Source of the DNA: Arcobacter defluvii
GTDB lineage: Bacteria; Campylobacterota; Campylobacteria; Campylobacterales; Arcobacteraceae
Assembly: GCF_013201725.1 (NCBI RefSeq)
Contig: NZ_CP053835.1
Coordinates: 2,914,001 to 2,978,000, forward strand
Direction: 5' to 3'
DNA length: 64,000 nt
Both the position numbers and the translations under genes were made by a program. Under the pieces are notes generated by a model, which did no database searches, was not told where the DNA came from, and worked only from the letters and a program-made list of their open reading frames with translations. Numbering within the stretch: the first letter of the stretch is position 1; the number at the start of each line of letters is the position of its first letter. Shown one piece after another: positions 12,116 to 20,026 of this stretch.

Positions 12116-13918
12116 ATGAGAATAGTATTTTTGATTTTATTTTTAATTTCAAATATTTTTGCAATTGCAATAGATAAAAGTTGGTATGAAGGAACTAATG
12201 AAAATTTAGATAAGTTATATCAAGATCAAATAAAAAAAATTGATTCTTTAAAAACAACTGCTTCACAAGAAGAAAAAGAGCAACTTGATTATCAAAATCT
12301 ACTCCTAAAAAAACTCTCAAATTTTATAAAACAAGATAATCAATTTACATTAAAAGATGTGGTTCAAATCGAAAATTTAGATGATTATATAAAAAAAATC
12401 AAAGATTATTTGAAAATTGAATCAGATTTTACAAATAAAAAAGATGAATATGAAGAGACATCTAAGAAAATTGAAATTTTAGAAGAACAAATCAGTAAAT
12501 TAACAGAAAAAGATGCTTATCCCACTATAAATTCTCAACTCTTATATGCCTTTTATATTTTAAAAAATAAACAAAATAAAACTATTATAGAAGAGTATAT
12601 AAAATATCAAAAGAATTTTAAGAAGAAACTATTAGATAGTTTAAATAGTCTAAAAATTGTGACAAATGAAGATTTAGCAATAAAGTTATCAAAAATAGAA
12701 ACTAACTATAATCAAATATTAAAGGAAGAAAAAAGATTATTATTAGCTTTAGATAAAGCTCAAATAAGTGAAAATGAATCAAAAATCAATTCTTTAGAAA
12801 ATGATATTAATCAACTTAAAAATGAAAAATCAAAAGTTATTGACAATATAATTTATACAAAGATTGAAGAGTTATTACCATCTTTAAAAAATAAAAAATC
12901 ACAATATTTTGATTTTAGTAAAAATTTACAGGAATTTATTCAATCTAGTAATGAAGATTACAGCTCTTTAATTGAGTTATTAAAATATTTATCAAGGGAA
13001 CATCTAGGAGTTACAAAAACAACTTTTGCTGATACAAAAGAAAGTTTTATTGATATGATTAAATATACATGGCAAGAGATAAATAATCCTGTTATTCCTA
13101 TTGGAGAAGGTATTTCTATTTTTGCAATTACAAAATTCTTGTTAATTTTTATAATTGGATTTTCAATTGCAACATTTTATAAAAGAAAAATTTCAAATGC
13201 AACTACACACTATTTGAAAACAACTTCTATTGCAACAAGAACAATGCTTGCAAATCTTGGATATTACTTTTTAGTTGCTATTACTTTTATCTTTGGATTA
13301 AATGCAATTGGAATAGATTTATCATCTCTTACTATTTTAGTTGGGGCATTATCAGTTGGTATTGGATTTGGCTTACAAAATATAGTTTCAAATTTTATTT
13401 CTGGAATTATTTTGATATTTGAGAAATCTATTCAAGTTGGTCACATTATAGAGATTGAAGCTGGATTAAGAGGAAAAGTGACACAAATAAATATGAGAAG
13501 TAGTGTTATTACTACTTTTGATAATATTGATATTATCATTCCCAACTCAACCCTTATCCAAAATAATGTAATAAATCTTACATTTTCAGATGATATTAGA
13601 AGATTAAATGTTCCTTTTGGAGTAGCTTATGGCTCGAATATTGAAGAAGTTATAAAAATAATTCTAAAATCTTTACAAAATAGTTCATTAATGTATATAC
13701 GAAGTAGCCCTGAAAAAATGGCAAAAGTTAGAATGACAGGGATGAATGCAAGTTCGATTGATTTTGAGTTACTTGTTTGGATTAGTGAAAATCCTGATGA
13801 GAATGGTGTTGGTTCATCAAATATGTCAGATTTTTTAATATTTATTTATAATACTTTACAAGAACATAAAATAGAAATACCTTTTCCACAAATGGATGTT
13901 CATTTAAGAAGAAATTAG
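12116..13918 (+). CDS. mechanosensitive channel of the MscS family with long periplasmic N-terminus
   Basis: This is a 600-residue protein. A signal-like segment (1-17) precedes about 300 residues rich in Lys, Glu and Leu that are probably coiled coil (roughly 30-250). Three membrane helices follow (about 335-425). The pore helix and beta domain have the MscS hallmark GALSVGIGFGLQNIVSNFISG, then the GKVTQINMRSSVITTFDN beta domain. The architecture resembles MscK/YbdG-type large MscS proteins, which release solutes on hypo-osmotic shock. A hairpin terminator spans its last codons and the end of the convergent ZntB-like gene. Confidence 0.88.
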   Translation: MRIVFLILFLISNIFAIAIDKSWYEGTNENLDKLYQDQIKKIDSLKTTASQEEKEQLDYQNLLLKKLSNFIKQDNQFTLKDVVQIENLDDYIKKIKDYLKIESDFTNKKDEYEETSKKIEILEEQISKLTEKDAYPTINSQLLYAFYILKNKQNKTIIEEYIKYQKNFKKKLLDSLNSLKIVTNEDLAIKLSKIETNYNQILKEEKRLLLALDKAQISENESKINSLENDINQLKNEKSKVIDNIIYTKIEELLPSLKNKKSQYFDFSKNLQEFIQSSNEDYSSLIELLKYLSREHLGVTKTTFADTKESFIDMIKYTWQEINNPVIPIGEGISIFAITKFLLIFIIGFSIATFYKRKISNATTHYLKTTSIATRTMLANLGYYFLVAITFIFGLNAIGIDLSSLTILVGALSVGIGFGLQNIVSNFISGIILIFEKSIQVGHIIEIEAGLRGKVTQINMRSSVITTFDNIDIIIPNSTLIQNNVINLTFSDDIRRLNVPFGVAYGSNIEEVIKIILKSLQNSSLMYIRSSPEKMAKVRMTGMNASSIDFELLVWISENPDENGVGSSNMSDFLIFIYNTLQEHKIEIPFPQMDVHLRRN

Positions 13919-13943
13919 ATTTTTAAATCCATTTCTTCTTTTT
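13906..13943. terminator. bidirectional terminator between mscS-like and corA/zntB-like genes
   Basis: AAGAAGAAAT (13906-13915) pairs with ATTTCTTCTT (13931-13940), and an inner GATT/AATC pair extends the stem. T-runs follow on the plus strand, with A-rich sequence on the other side. The hairpin includes the C-terminal codons of both convergent genes. Confidence 0.6.
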
Positions 13944-14894
13944 AAAAATTATAAATTGAATAGTAACAACGATAATCAATAAAAAAGAGAATATTAAAAA
14001 AGCATTATCATCTTTTGCACCAGGAATTCCACCTATATTTATACCTAAAAGTCCAGTTAAAAATGTAAGTGGTAAAAAAATTGCAGAAATGATAGATAAT
14101 ACATACATCTTTCTGTTCATCTGCTCACTTACACTGTTTGCTAACTCTTCTTGAATCAAAATTACTTTATCGCGAATTGTATCTAACTCTTCAATATGTC
14201 TCATAAGTTGGTCATTTGTCTCTCGTAATTCTATTCTTTGATATTCATCTATCCAAGATATTTTTTCATTATATAATTTGATTAAAGCATCTTTTTGAGG
14301 AGATAAATATCTTTTTAGAATTATTGTTTCTCGTCTTATTGCTAAAATTTCGCTTCTAAATTCTGCGTCAAAATTTTCTATCAAAATCTCTTCTAAAAAA
14401 TCTGTTCGTTCTTGTATTTGATCAATAACATCATCCATTCTATCAGTAACTCTTAGTGTTAATTCAACTAAAAATTCTGAAGAACTTTTAACTCCTGAAC
14501 CTTTTTTTAGATTATCAATTATTTCACCAACAGATAATAAATTTCTTTTTCTTGTACTTATTATTAAATTTGGTGAAATAAATAATCTAATAGAAATCAT
14601 ATCTTCAGGTTTAGAATTTGGATTTAGATTCACACCTCTTAATGCAATCAACAAAGCTTCACCTAAAACTGTTGTTCTAGGTCTTGTTTCTTCTGTTAGA
14701 AGTGCATCAATAGCAACTGAATCTATTCCACTTTTATCTGTTATCCACTCTTTTGCTTCATTGCTTGAATAATCAAAATGTACCCATAATATTTTATTTG
14801 TTGAATCAACATTATTTAATTCTTCATAACTTAATTCTAAAGCACCACCCTCTTTATCTAATAAAAAAGCTTGCATTGGACTATCAAAAATCAT
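13923..14894 (-). CDS. CorA/ZntB family divalent metal transporter
   Basis: This 323-residue protein has a cytoplasmic N-terminal domain and two C-terminal membrane helices (about 265-285 and 298-317). The loop signature is TGLLGINIGGIPG. CorA magnesium channels have GMN at this site, while ZntB zinc transporters have GVN/GIN followed by IGGIPG, so ZntB is the better match. The start has AAGGTG before ATG. The 3' end meets the mscS-like gene with a shared terminator. Transport direction and metal are inferred from the family. Confidence 0.82.
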   Translation of the reverse strand: MIFDSPMQAFLLDKEGGALELSYEELNNVDSTNKILWVHFDYSSNEAKEWITDKSGIDSVAIDALLTEETRPRTTVLGEALLIALRGVNLNPNSKPEDMISIRLFISPNLIISTRKRNLLSVGEIIDNLKKGSGVKSSSEFLVELTLRVTDRMDDVIDQIQERTDFLEEILIENFDAEFRSEILAIRRETIILKRYLSPQKDALIKLYNEKISWIDEYQRIELRETNDQLMRHIEELDTIRDKVILIQEELANSVSEQMNRKMYVLSIISAIFLPLTFLTGLLGINIGGIPGAKDDNAFLIFSFLLIIVVTIQFIIFKKKKWI

Positions 14895-14902
14895 TTTTCA
14901 CC

Positions 14903-15643
14903 TTAAATAATAGAATAAACTATTTCAGTTTTTAATTTCTGTTTTTTTATCTCTTGGATTTTTAAATTTTCTATTTGCATATTCATAAGTTCGTCTATTG
15001 TTTTTATCTCATTTTTTGCAAGAAGTTTTAAAATTATTCCTCGATATGCTTTAGCCCAATGACTTACAACTTTTCCATCTTTTATAAATTTCATTGTTGT
15101 ATATGGTTTATCTATTTTGTAAAATTTTTCGTAAAACCCTGCTCTTAAATCAATAATATCTTCATTTTCTAAATATTCATCTAAAACTTTTGAAAAATTA
15201 TCCATATAGAATTTCTCTATTTTTAAGCTATCAAATGTTTCACCTTGTTTTAATTTATAATCAGGAAGTCCACTATTTCCAGCACTTAAAGGTCCAAAAA
15301 GATTTGAAAAGATTATCACATTTTCATCTATATAACTTTTTTCTTCTTTATTTAATTTTCCATATTCCAAATAATCAAATGCAACACCTTCATATCTTTC
15401 TACTACTTTCATTGTTGGTGTTTCAAAAATATCTTTTTTATATTGTTCAAGTACATCATCTTTTTTTGTTCCAAAAAGTTTTATTAGTTCATCTTTTGTT
15501 GCTTTTTTTATAAAACTATTATAAGCGTTTACTATTTGCATTCTTTTTTCAAAAAGTTCTGGAAAAATAAAAGAATTATTATCAAATTTTGTTGTAATTC
15601 CACCAGAATTTTTTGTTTCACTTGGAGAAAAAAGTATTTTCAT
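14903..15643 (-). CDS. yaaA: YaaA family peroxide stress protein
   Basis: This 246-residue protein begins MKILFSPSETKNSGG, the exact conserved start of the YaaA/DUF328 family. YaaA lowers free iron and protects DNA during peroxide stress in E. coli. Other family blocks are YEGVAFDYLEY, FSNLFGPLSAG and IDLRAGFYEKFYKI. I place the start at ATG 15643 with AAGGA upstream; a longer in-frame start at 15685 would overlap the ychJ-like gene and lacks homology. It is probably co-transcribed with the upstream ychJ-like gene and ends 9 bp before the ZntB-like gene. Confidence 0.88.
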   Translation of the reverse strand: MKILFSPSETKNSGGITTKFDNNSFIFPELFEKRMQIVNAYNSFIKKATKDELIKLFGTKKDDVLEQYKKDIFETPTMKVVERYEGVAFDYLEYGKLNKEEKSYIDENVIIFSNLFGPLSAGNSGLPDYKLKQGETFDSLKIEKFYMDNFSKVLDEYLENEDIIDLRAGFYEKFYKIDKPYTTMKFIKDGKVVSHWAKAYRGIILKLLAKNEIKTIDELMNMQIENLKIQEIKKQKLKTEIVYSII

Positions 15644-15651
15644 ATCTATCC

Positions 15652-16068
15652 TTAGTTTAAAAAATTTCCATCTACATATTTCCAAATACCTTCAACTTTT
15701 AAAAATCTGCTTTTTTCGATAAATGAAATATCTTCTTTACCTTGAATAAGTGTAGCTTTAAAAGTTACAAAACTCTCTATTTCATCATCAATAAACTCTA
15801 AGATTTCTAGCTTTTTAAATTCTGTATTATTTGAAAAATTTAAAATATCTTTACTCCAAGATTTTATCTCTATTGTAAAATCAGGATTATTTTCATGAGT
15901 TGTAAAAATAATATAATCACTATTAGATACAGCAAAAGCAGAAAATCTTGATTTCATAAGTTCAAGTGCAGTTTTTGGAAAAGTTATTTTGTCATGGAAA
16001 AGTTTACAACACTTTTTATATTTTTTTAAACTTCCACAAGGACAAAAATCATTGACAGAGAATTTCAA
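15652..16068 (-). CDS. YchJ family protein with SEC-C zinc motif
   Basis: This 138-residue protein has a SEC-C metal-binding motif at its N-terminus (CPCGSLKKYKKCC, Cys9, 11, 20 and 21), then an NTF2-like YchJ domain (ALELMKSRFSAFA). YchJ proteins in many bacteria carry a second C-terminal SEC-C motif; none is seen here, so this is the short form. The function is not established. It lies 8 bp upstream of the yaaA start on the same strand. Confidence 0.82.
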   Translation of the reverse strand: MKFSVNDFCPCGSLKKYKKCCKLFHDKITFPKTALELMKSRFSAFAVSNSDYIIFTTHENNPDFTIEIKSWSKDILNFSNNTEFKKLEILEFIDDEIESFVTFKATLIQGKEDISFIEKSRFLKVEGIWKYVDGNFLN

Positions 16069-16149
16069 AATTTACCTTTTTATAATTTTTAAAAGATTCT
16101 ATCATAAATGTAGTAAAAAAATTAAAGTAGGTTTCCCTACTCTAACTTT

Positions 16150-16506
16150 CTATTTTTGAAGAGTTTTAATCGCTTTTTCTTCTACTTTTTTATTAAGTTT
16201 TTCTTTACTTTCTTTTAACTCTTTTTTCTTTTCTTTTTTTGTTTCTTCAAATGTTTTTTCAGCTTTATCTTTTACTGTTACATTTTTTTCAACATTTGTA
16301 ACTATACTATCTCCAAAACCTTTGATATTTTTTAAATCTTCAGGAGATTTTATCTTATTTGTTTTTCTATATTCGATTATTTGTTCAGCTTTTTTCTCAC
16401 CAATTCCTTTGATACTCATAAGTTCTTCTTTACTTGCTGTTTGTAAATTTATTGCACCAAACAATAAACTTCCACATAATGCAAATAATGCAACAATTTT
16501 TTTCAT
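16150..16506 (-). CDS. ComEA-like helix-hairpin-helix protein
   Basis: This is a 118-residue secreted protein. The signal peptide is about residues 1-17 (ending FGA). A ComEA-type double helix-hairpin-helix domain follows, with INLQTASKEELMSIKGIGEK and LKNIKGFGDSIV. The tail from about 85 is almost all Lys and Glu. ComEA binds incoming DNA in the periplasm during natural transformation. The Lys/Glu-rich tail is an unusual extension. The ribosome site is AAGGAG. Confidence 0.85.
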   Translation of the reverse strand: MKKIVALFALCGSLLFGAINLQTASKEELMSIKGIGEKKAEQIIEYRKTNKIKSPEDLKNIKGFGDSIVTNVEKNVTVKDKAEKTFEETKKEKKKELKESKEKLNKKVEEKAIKTLQK

Positions 16507-16620
16507 ATTTTCTCCTTGAAATAATTTTTTAAATTATATAATAAAACATTATAATTTCTTATTAAATAAATTCTTATATATAATTATGCTAATCTAAAAA
16601 CAAAATTTAAAAGGTGAAAA

Positions 16621-17016
16621 ATGAATCAAATGCCTCCTGAGATTATCTCAAATATTGTTTCTATTATTCTTGTTGTAATTTTAGTTGTTTCTTATTTAAG
16701 ACATAAAAAAAGAATTGATGTTATAAAAAAACTTGATGAGTTAAAAACAGAAAAAAAATTAACTCAAGAAGATAAAAATTATATAACTCAAAATGAAAAA
16801 GAATACAAAGAAAAAAGTGAAAAAACTGAAATTTTTGCAAAATTCTTAACTCCTGTTTTTATTTTAATTTCTGGAATTTTATTTATATATTTACCTTTGA
16901 CAGAAGCAATGATACATTTCAATGTAATTATAGTTGCAATTATATATGTTCAACTAAATAGAATAAATAAAAAGAATACTTATATATTATTAAAAGAATT
17001 AAAAAAAGATGCATGA
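16621..17016 (+). CDS. small membrane protein of unknown function
   Basis: This 131-residue protein has one N-terminal membrane helix (about 8-26), a charged middle rich in Lys and Glu (about 28-72), and two more hydrophobic segments (about 74-92 and 97-113). It has a good AAGGTG ribosome site before ATG. I do not recognise a family. It stands alone between divergent comEA and the next gene, which has its own promoter. Confidence 0.65.
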   Translation: MNQMPPEIISNIVSIILVVILVVSYLRHKKRIDVIKKLDELKTEKKLTQEDKNYITQNEKEYKEKSEKTEIFAKFLTPVFILISGILFIYLPLTEAMIHFNVIIVAIIYVQLNRINKKNTYILLKELKKDA

Positions 17017-17075
17017 AATTGAAAAATAATAGAACAAATTCAAATATCTCTTTATTCGAGGCAAAATAAATATAA

Positions 17076-17104
17076 TTGACAATTTTTTATTTTTGTTATA
17101 CAAT
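17076..17104 (+). promoter_or_regulatory. putative sigma-70 promoter of the EF-hand-like protein gene
   Basis: TTGACA (17076-17081) and TACAAT (17099-17104) are 17 bp apart. They lie 30 bp upstream of the ATG at 17134. The match is 6/6 and 5/6 to consensus. Confidence 0.6.
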
Positions 17105-17133
17105 TCTTAATATTAGTTTAAAAAGGATTTATT

Positions 17134-18183
17134 ATGATTATAAAAAATTCTCAAATTTTGCTTAGTTCTCAATCACAATATGCTTTTAAACATTCATCAA
17201 GTACAAGTGTACAATTACATTATGGGGAAAAAACTCAAGATGAAAAACAAACAAATCAAGCATTTGTCTTAAATTTCCAACAAGCTTATGCTTCTTCTAT
17301 TCAATATGAACGTGTTGCATATAATTATGAAGATAATATGAGTTTGGAAGATAGAATAAAAAAGTTAATAATTGAAAAACTTCTTGAACGTTTAAATAAT
17401 GAAAAAAAAGTATCTTTATATCCAAATAAAAAGATTGTTTCTAATCTTAAAGAAAATATAACTATGCCTTTAAATCCATATAAAGATAACCAAAAAACCC
17501 TAGAACTCAAAGCTATGGTTTTTCAAACACAAGAAAACTACTATCAAAAACAAAGTGTTGATTTTTCTGCTTCTGTTAAGTTCCAAACACCAAATAATAC
17601 TTATGAAATGAATCTAAATATCTCATTTTCAAAAGAATTATATGAAGCAAGTTCTTCTCAAATAATAATAGGAGATAAAAATTTTGTTGATCCATTGATT
17701 ATAAATTATGGAGAAGATATCAATCCTTTTGAAAATATTAGTTCATTACGATTTGCCTTTGATTTAGATAATAATGGTGAAACAGAGATGATTCCATATC
17801 TAAAAAATGGTGCAGGATTTTTAGCTTTGGATAAGAACGATAATGGAAGTATAGACAATGGAAGTGAACTTTTTGGTCCAAAAACTAATAATGGATTTAA
17901 AGAACTTGCTATGTATGATAGCGACAATAACAATTTCATAGATGAAAATGATATGATTTTTAATAAATTAAAGATCTGGAGTATTGATGAATCTGGAAAT
18001 AGTTCACTTATTTCTCTTTTAGATGCTAATGTTGGAGCTATTTATTTAGGTGATGTACAAAGTGGATTTTCATATCAAAATAGTATTGAATCAAAACAAG
18101 CTGTTCAAAAAAGTAATGGTATTTTTATAAAAGAAGATGGTTCAGGATTGGGAGTTGTAAATTCTATTGATATAGTAGTTTAA
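17134..18183 (+). CDS. EF-hand-like calcium-binding repeat protein
   Basis: This is a 349-residue protein with no clear signal peptide. The first 190 residues are unrecognised. From about residue 200 there is a module with three EF-hand-like acidic loops: DLDNNGETE, DKNDNGSIDNGSELFG and DSDNNNFIDEND. The same FDLDxxG...ALDxNxNGxI..GSELFG...YDsxxNxxID layout occurs in RTX/haemolysin-type proteins and in stand-alone proteins of this group. Calcium binding is therefore likely, but no enzyme activity can be assigned. It is preceded by its own promoter and an AAGGA site. Confidence 0.7.
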   Translation: MIIKNSQILLSSQSQYAFKHSSSTSVQLHYGEKTQDEKQTNQAFVLNFQQAYASSIQYERVAYNYEDNMSLEDRIKKLIIEKLLERLNNEKKVSLYPNKKIVSNLKENITMPLNPYKDNQKTLELKAMVFQTQENYYQKQSVDFSASVKFQTPNNTYEMNLNISFSKELYEASSSQIIIGDKNFVDPLIINYGEDINPFENISSLRFAFDLDNNGETEMIPYLKNGAGFLALDKNDNGSIDNGSELFGPKTNNGFKELAMYDSDNNNFIDENDMIFNKLKIWSIDESGNSSLISLLDANVGAIYLGDVQSGFSYQNSIESKQAVQKSNGIFIKEDGSGLGVVNSIDIVV

Positions 18184-18197
18184 AAAACTACTATATT

Positions 18198-18845
18198 TTA
18201 GTTATTTATATAATTTTTTAATTTTTCATGGTTTAAAATTTTTATGTAACCTTTATCATTTTGAATAATATTATCTTTTTTTAATTTTGCAAGTTTTCTT
18301 GAGAATGTTTCAGGAGTTATATTTAAAATTTGAGCGATTTTTACTTGTTTTAGATTTATCAAAATTGCTTCATTATCATATAAAAATTTTGCAATTTTTT
18401 CTAAACTATTTGAACTGATATTATAGTTTATAAAGCTCTCAAGAGCTTTTATTTTTTTTGTTAAAGATTTAATAAAAAACATTGATATTTCAGGTTTTAA
18501 TAAGAACTCTTTTTTAAATTTATCATAATCAATTAATAATACTTCTGCTTTAGTTTCAAAAGAACAATTTGCAGGAAATTTCAATTCTTCATAATTTACA
18601 ATTTCTGCAATCAAAGATGGTCCCATTAGATTATGGATAATTACTTCATTATCTTTATGATCATAAGTATAAAGTTTGGCTATTCCTTTTAAAAGGAGAT
18701 GAAGATATTTTGCTTCATCTCCTTTATAAAATAAAATTTCATCTTTATTGAAATATTTTTTTATAGAAATTTCTTTTAATCGTAATAAGTCAGTTTCATT
18801 TAGAAAATTAAAGAAAGAAAAATCTTCTAACGTTTTATTTATCAT
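18198..18845 (-). CDS. Crp/Fnr family transcriptional regulator
   Basis: This regulator (215 residues from ATG 18845) has a cyclic-nucleotide-binding-like beta barrel (about 10-120), a long dimer helix, and a winged helix with QVKIAQILNITPETFSRKLAKL (recognition helix about 175-190). The N-terminus has no cysteine cluster, so it is not an oxygen-sensing FNR; haem/NO-sensing Crp/Fnr types (DNR or NssR-like) also lack it. A longer in-frame start at 18872 gives a poor N-terminus. It is divergent from a ygbA-like gene with a 25-bp palindrome between them. An NO-related role is inferred from that neighbour. Confidence 0.85.
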   Translation of the reverse strand: MINKTLEDFSFFNFLNETDLLRLKEISIKKYFNKDEILFYKGDEAKYLHLLLKGIAKLYTYDHKDNEVIIHNLMGPSLIAEIVNYEELKFPANCSFETKAEVLLIDYDKFKKEFLLKPEISMFFIKSLTKKIKALESFINYNISSNSLEKIAKFLYDNEAILINLKQVKIAQILNITPETFSRKLAKLKKDNIIQNDKGYIKILNHEKLKNYINN

Positions 18846-18916
18846 TTGTACTCTTTTCTTGATTATCATCAATGTTTAATTCTGTATTTTATGTAAATAT
18901 TTCAAAAAAGAAAATT

Positions 18917-18941
18917 AATTAAGATAATATCTATCTTAATT
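18917..18941. promoter_or_regulatory. 25-bp palindrome between Crp/Fnr regulator and ygbA-like gene
   Basis: AATTAAGATA (18917-18926) and TATCTTAATT (18932-18941) are perfect inverted repeats around the 5-base centre ATATC. The site is 15 bp before the ygbA-like ATG and about 70 bp before the regulator's start. It is a good candidate operator for the adjacent Crp/Fnr protein. It also contains TAATAT, which could be a -10. Confidence 0.6.
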
Positions 18942-18955
18942 TGAAAAGACATAAA

Positions 18956-19303
18956 ATGACATTTGAAAAATATGAGATAGAAATACAAACACTAAAAAGA
19001 TTTTATGAATTATATTGTAATGACAAACATTTAAATCAAAAATCTTATACTATAAATCTAATATATAAAGAGAAATCTGTTGAATTAAACCTTCATTTAT
19101 GTGAAGAGTGCAAAGAAGCTATAATTTACTCTTTTGAAAGATTAAATAATTGTCCACATGAAATAAAACCTAGATGCAGAATTTGTCCAAATCCTTGCTA
19201 TGAAAAAAAAAGATGGAAAAACATTGCAAAGATTATGAAATATTCTGCAATAAAATTATCCTTAAGTAAAATAAAATCTAAAATTTTCAATCTTTTTGAT
19301 TAA
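18956..19303 (+). CDS. ygbA: YgbA family (nitric-oxide-related) protein
   Basis: This 115-residue protein matches the YgbA family described as nitrous-oxide-stimulated or NO-responsive. It has a cysteine-rich centre: LCEECKEAI, NCPHEIKPRCRICPNPCYEKKRW. In E. coli, ygbA is under the NO-sensing repressor NsrR and supports growth under NO stress. The ATG at 18956 is chosen because homology starts with MTFEKYEIEIQTLKRFY; an upstream TTG (18941) would fall in the palindrome. The cysteines may bind metal. The molecular activity is unknown. Confidence 0.82.
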   Translation: MTFEKYEIEIQTLKRFYELYCNDKHLNQKSYTINLIYKEKSVELNLHLCEECKEAIIYSFERLNNCPHEIKPRCRICPNPCYEKKRWKNIAKIMKYSAIKLSLSKIKSKIFNLFD

Positions 19304-19951
19304 TCACCAAGTTATCTCTTCTTTTCCTAAACTTTTTAGTATTTCATTTGTTTTTGAAAAATGTTTACAACCAAAGAATCCTCTATAAGATGAAAGTGGA
19401 CTTGGATGTGGTGCAGTTAAAATATGATGTTTTTTCTTATCAATTAATTTTGATTTAGAAATAGCTGGACTTCCCCAAAGAATAAAAATTACATTCTCTT
19501 TATTGTCACTAATAAATTTAATTATATTATCTGTAAAAGTTTCCCAACCTAAATTATGATGAGACTTTGCTAAGCTTTCTTGAACTGTTAAGATTGTATT
19601 TAAAAGTAAAACTCCTTGTTTTGCCCAAGGTGTTAAATCTCCATCTTCACAAACAGATTTTTTACCTAAATCATCATTTATCTCTTTTAAAATATTTACC
19701 ATTGAAGGTGGATTTTTTATATTTTTTGGTGTTGAAAAAGCCAAACCTTGTGCCTGACCAAAACCATGATAAGGATCTTGTCCTAATATTACCACTTTTA
19801 AATTATCCAATTTTGTAAGAGAAAAAGCATTAAAAATATTTTTCTTTTCAGGAAATACTCTTGTATTTTCATATCTTTTATCTATTTCATCTTTTAAAAA
19901 TTTATAATATGGTTTTTCTTTTTCTATATTTATTACATTTTCCCAAGTCAT
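19304..19951 (-). CDS. ung: uracil-DNA glycosylase, family 1
   Basis: This 215-residue enzyme removes uracil from DNA in base-excision repair. The water-activating loop GQDPYHG has Asp59. The GLAFS uracil-binding loop, LLNTILTV, and the DNA-intercalation loop HPSPLSSYRGFFG are all present and intact. It is full length for the family. The gene stands alone, converging on ygbA. Confidence 0.97.
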   Translation of the reverse strand: MTWENVINIEKEKPYYKFLKDEIDKRYENTRVFPEKKNIFNAFSLTKLDNLKVVILGQDPYHGFGQAQGLAFSTPKNIKNPPSMVNILKEINDDLGKKSVCEDGDLTPWAKQGVLLLNTILTVQESLAKSHHNLGWETFTDNIIKFISDNKENVIFILWGSPAISKSKLIDKKKHHILTAPHPSPLSSYRGFFGCKHFSKTNEILKSLGKEEITW

Positions 19952-19979
19952 TCTTTATCCCTAATTTTTTTAAATAAAA

Positions 19980-20005
19980 AAAGCTAAGGCTTTCACCTTA
20001 GCTTT
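19980..20005 (-). terminator. terminator after the aldehyde dehydrogenase gene
   Basis: AAAGCTAAGG (19980-19989) pairs perfectly with CCTTAGCTTT (19996-20005) around a 6-base loop. On the minus strand the stem runs into TTTTTT (A-run just before 19980). It ends the acetolactate synthase-aldehyde dehydrogenase transcript. Confidence 0.8.
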
Positions 20006-20026
20006 AAAAGAATCATAAATCAAAAA

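Noticed and set aside
15190-15513. Leu/His-rich frames antisense to real genes (also at 8998-9201, 19567-19818, 48309-48569, 52465-53220)
   Set aside because: Their composition is that of the complement of AT-rich coding DNA; each lies fully inside a well-supported gene on the other strand.
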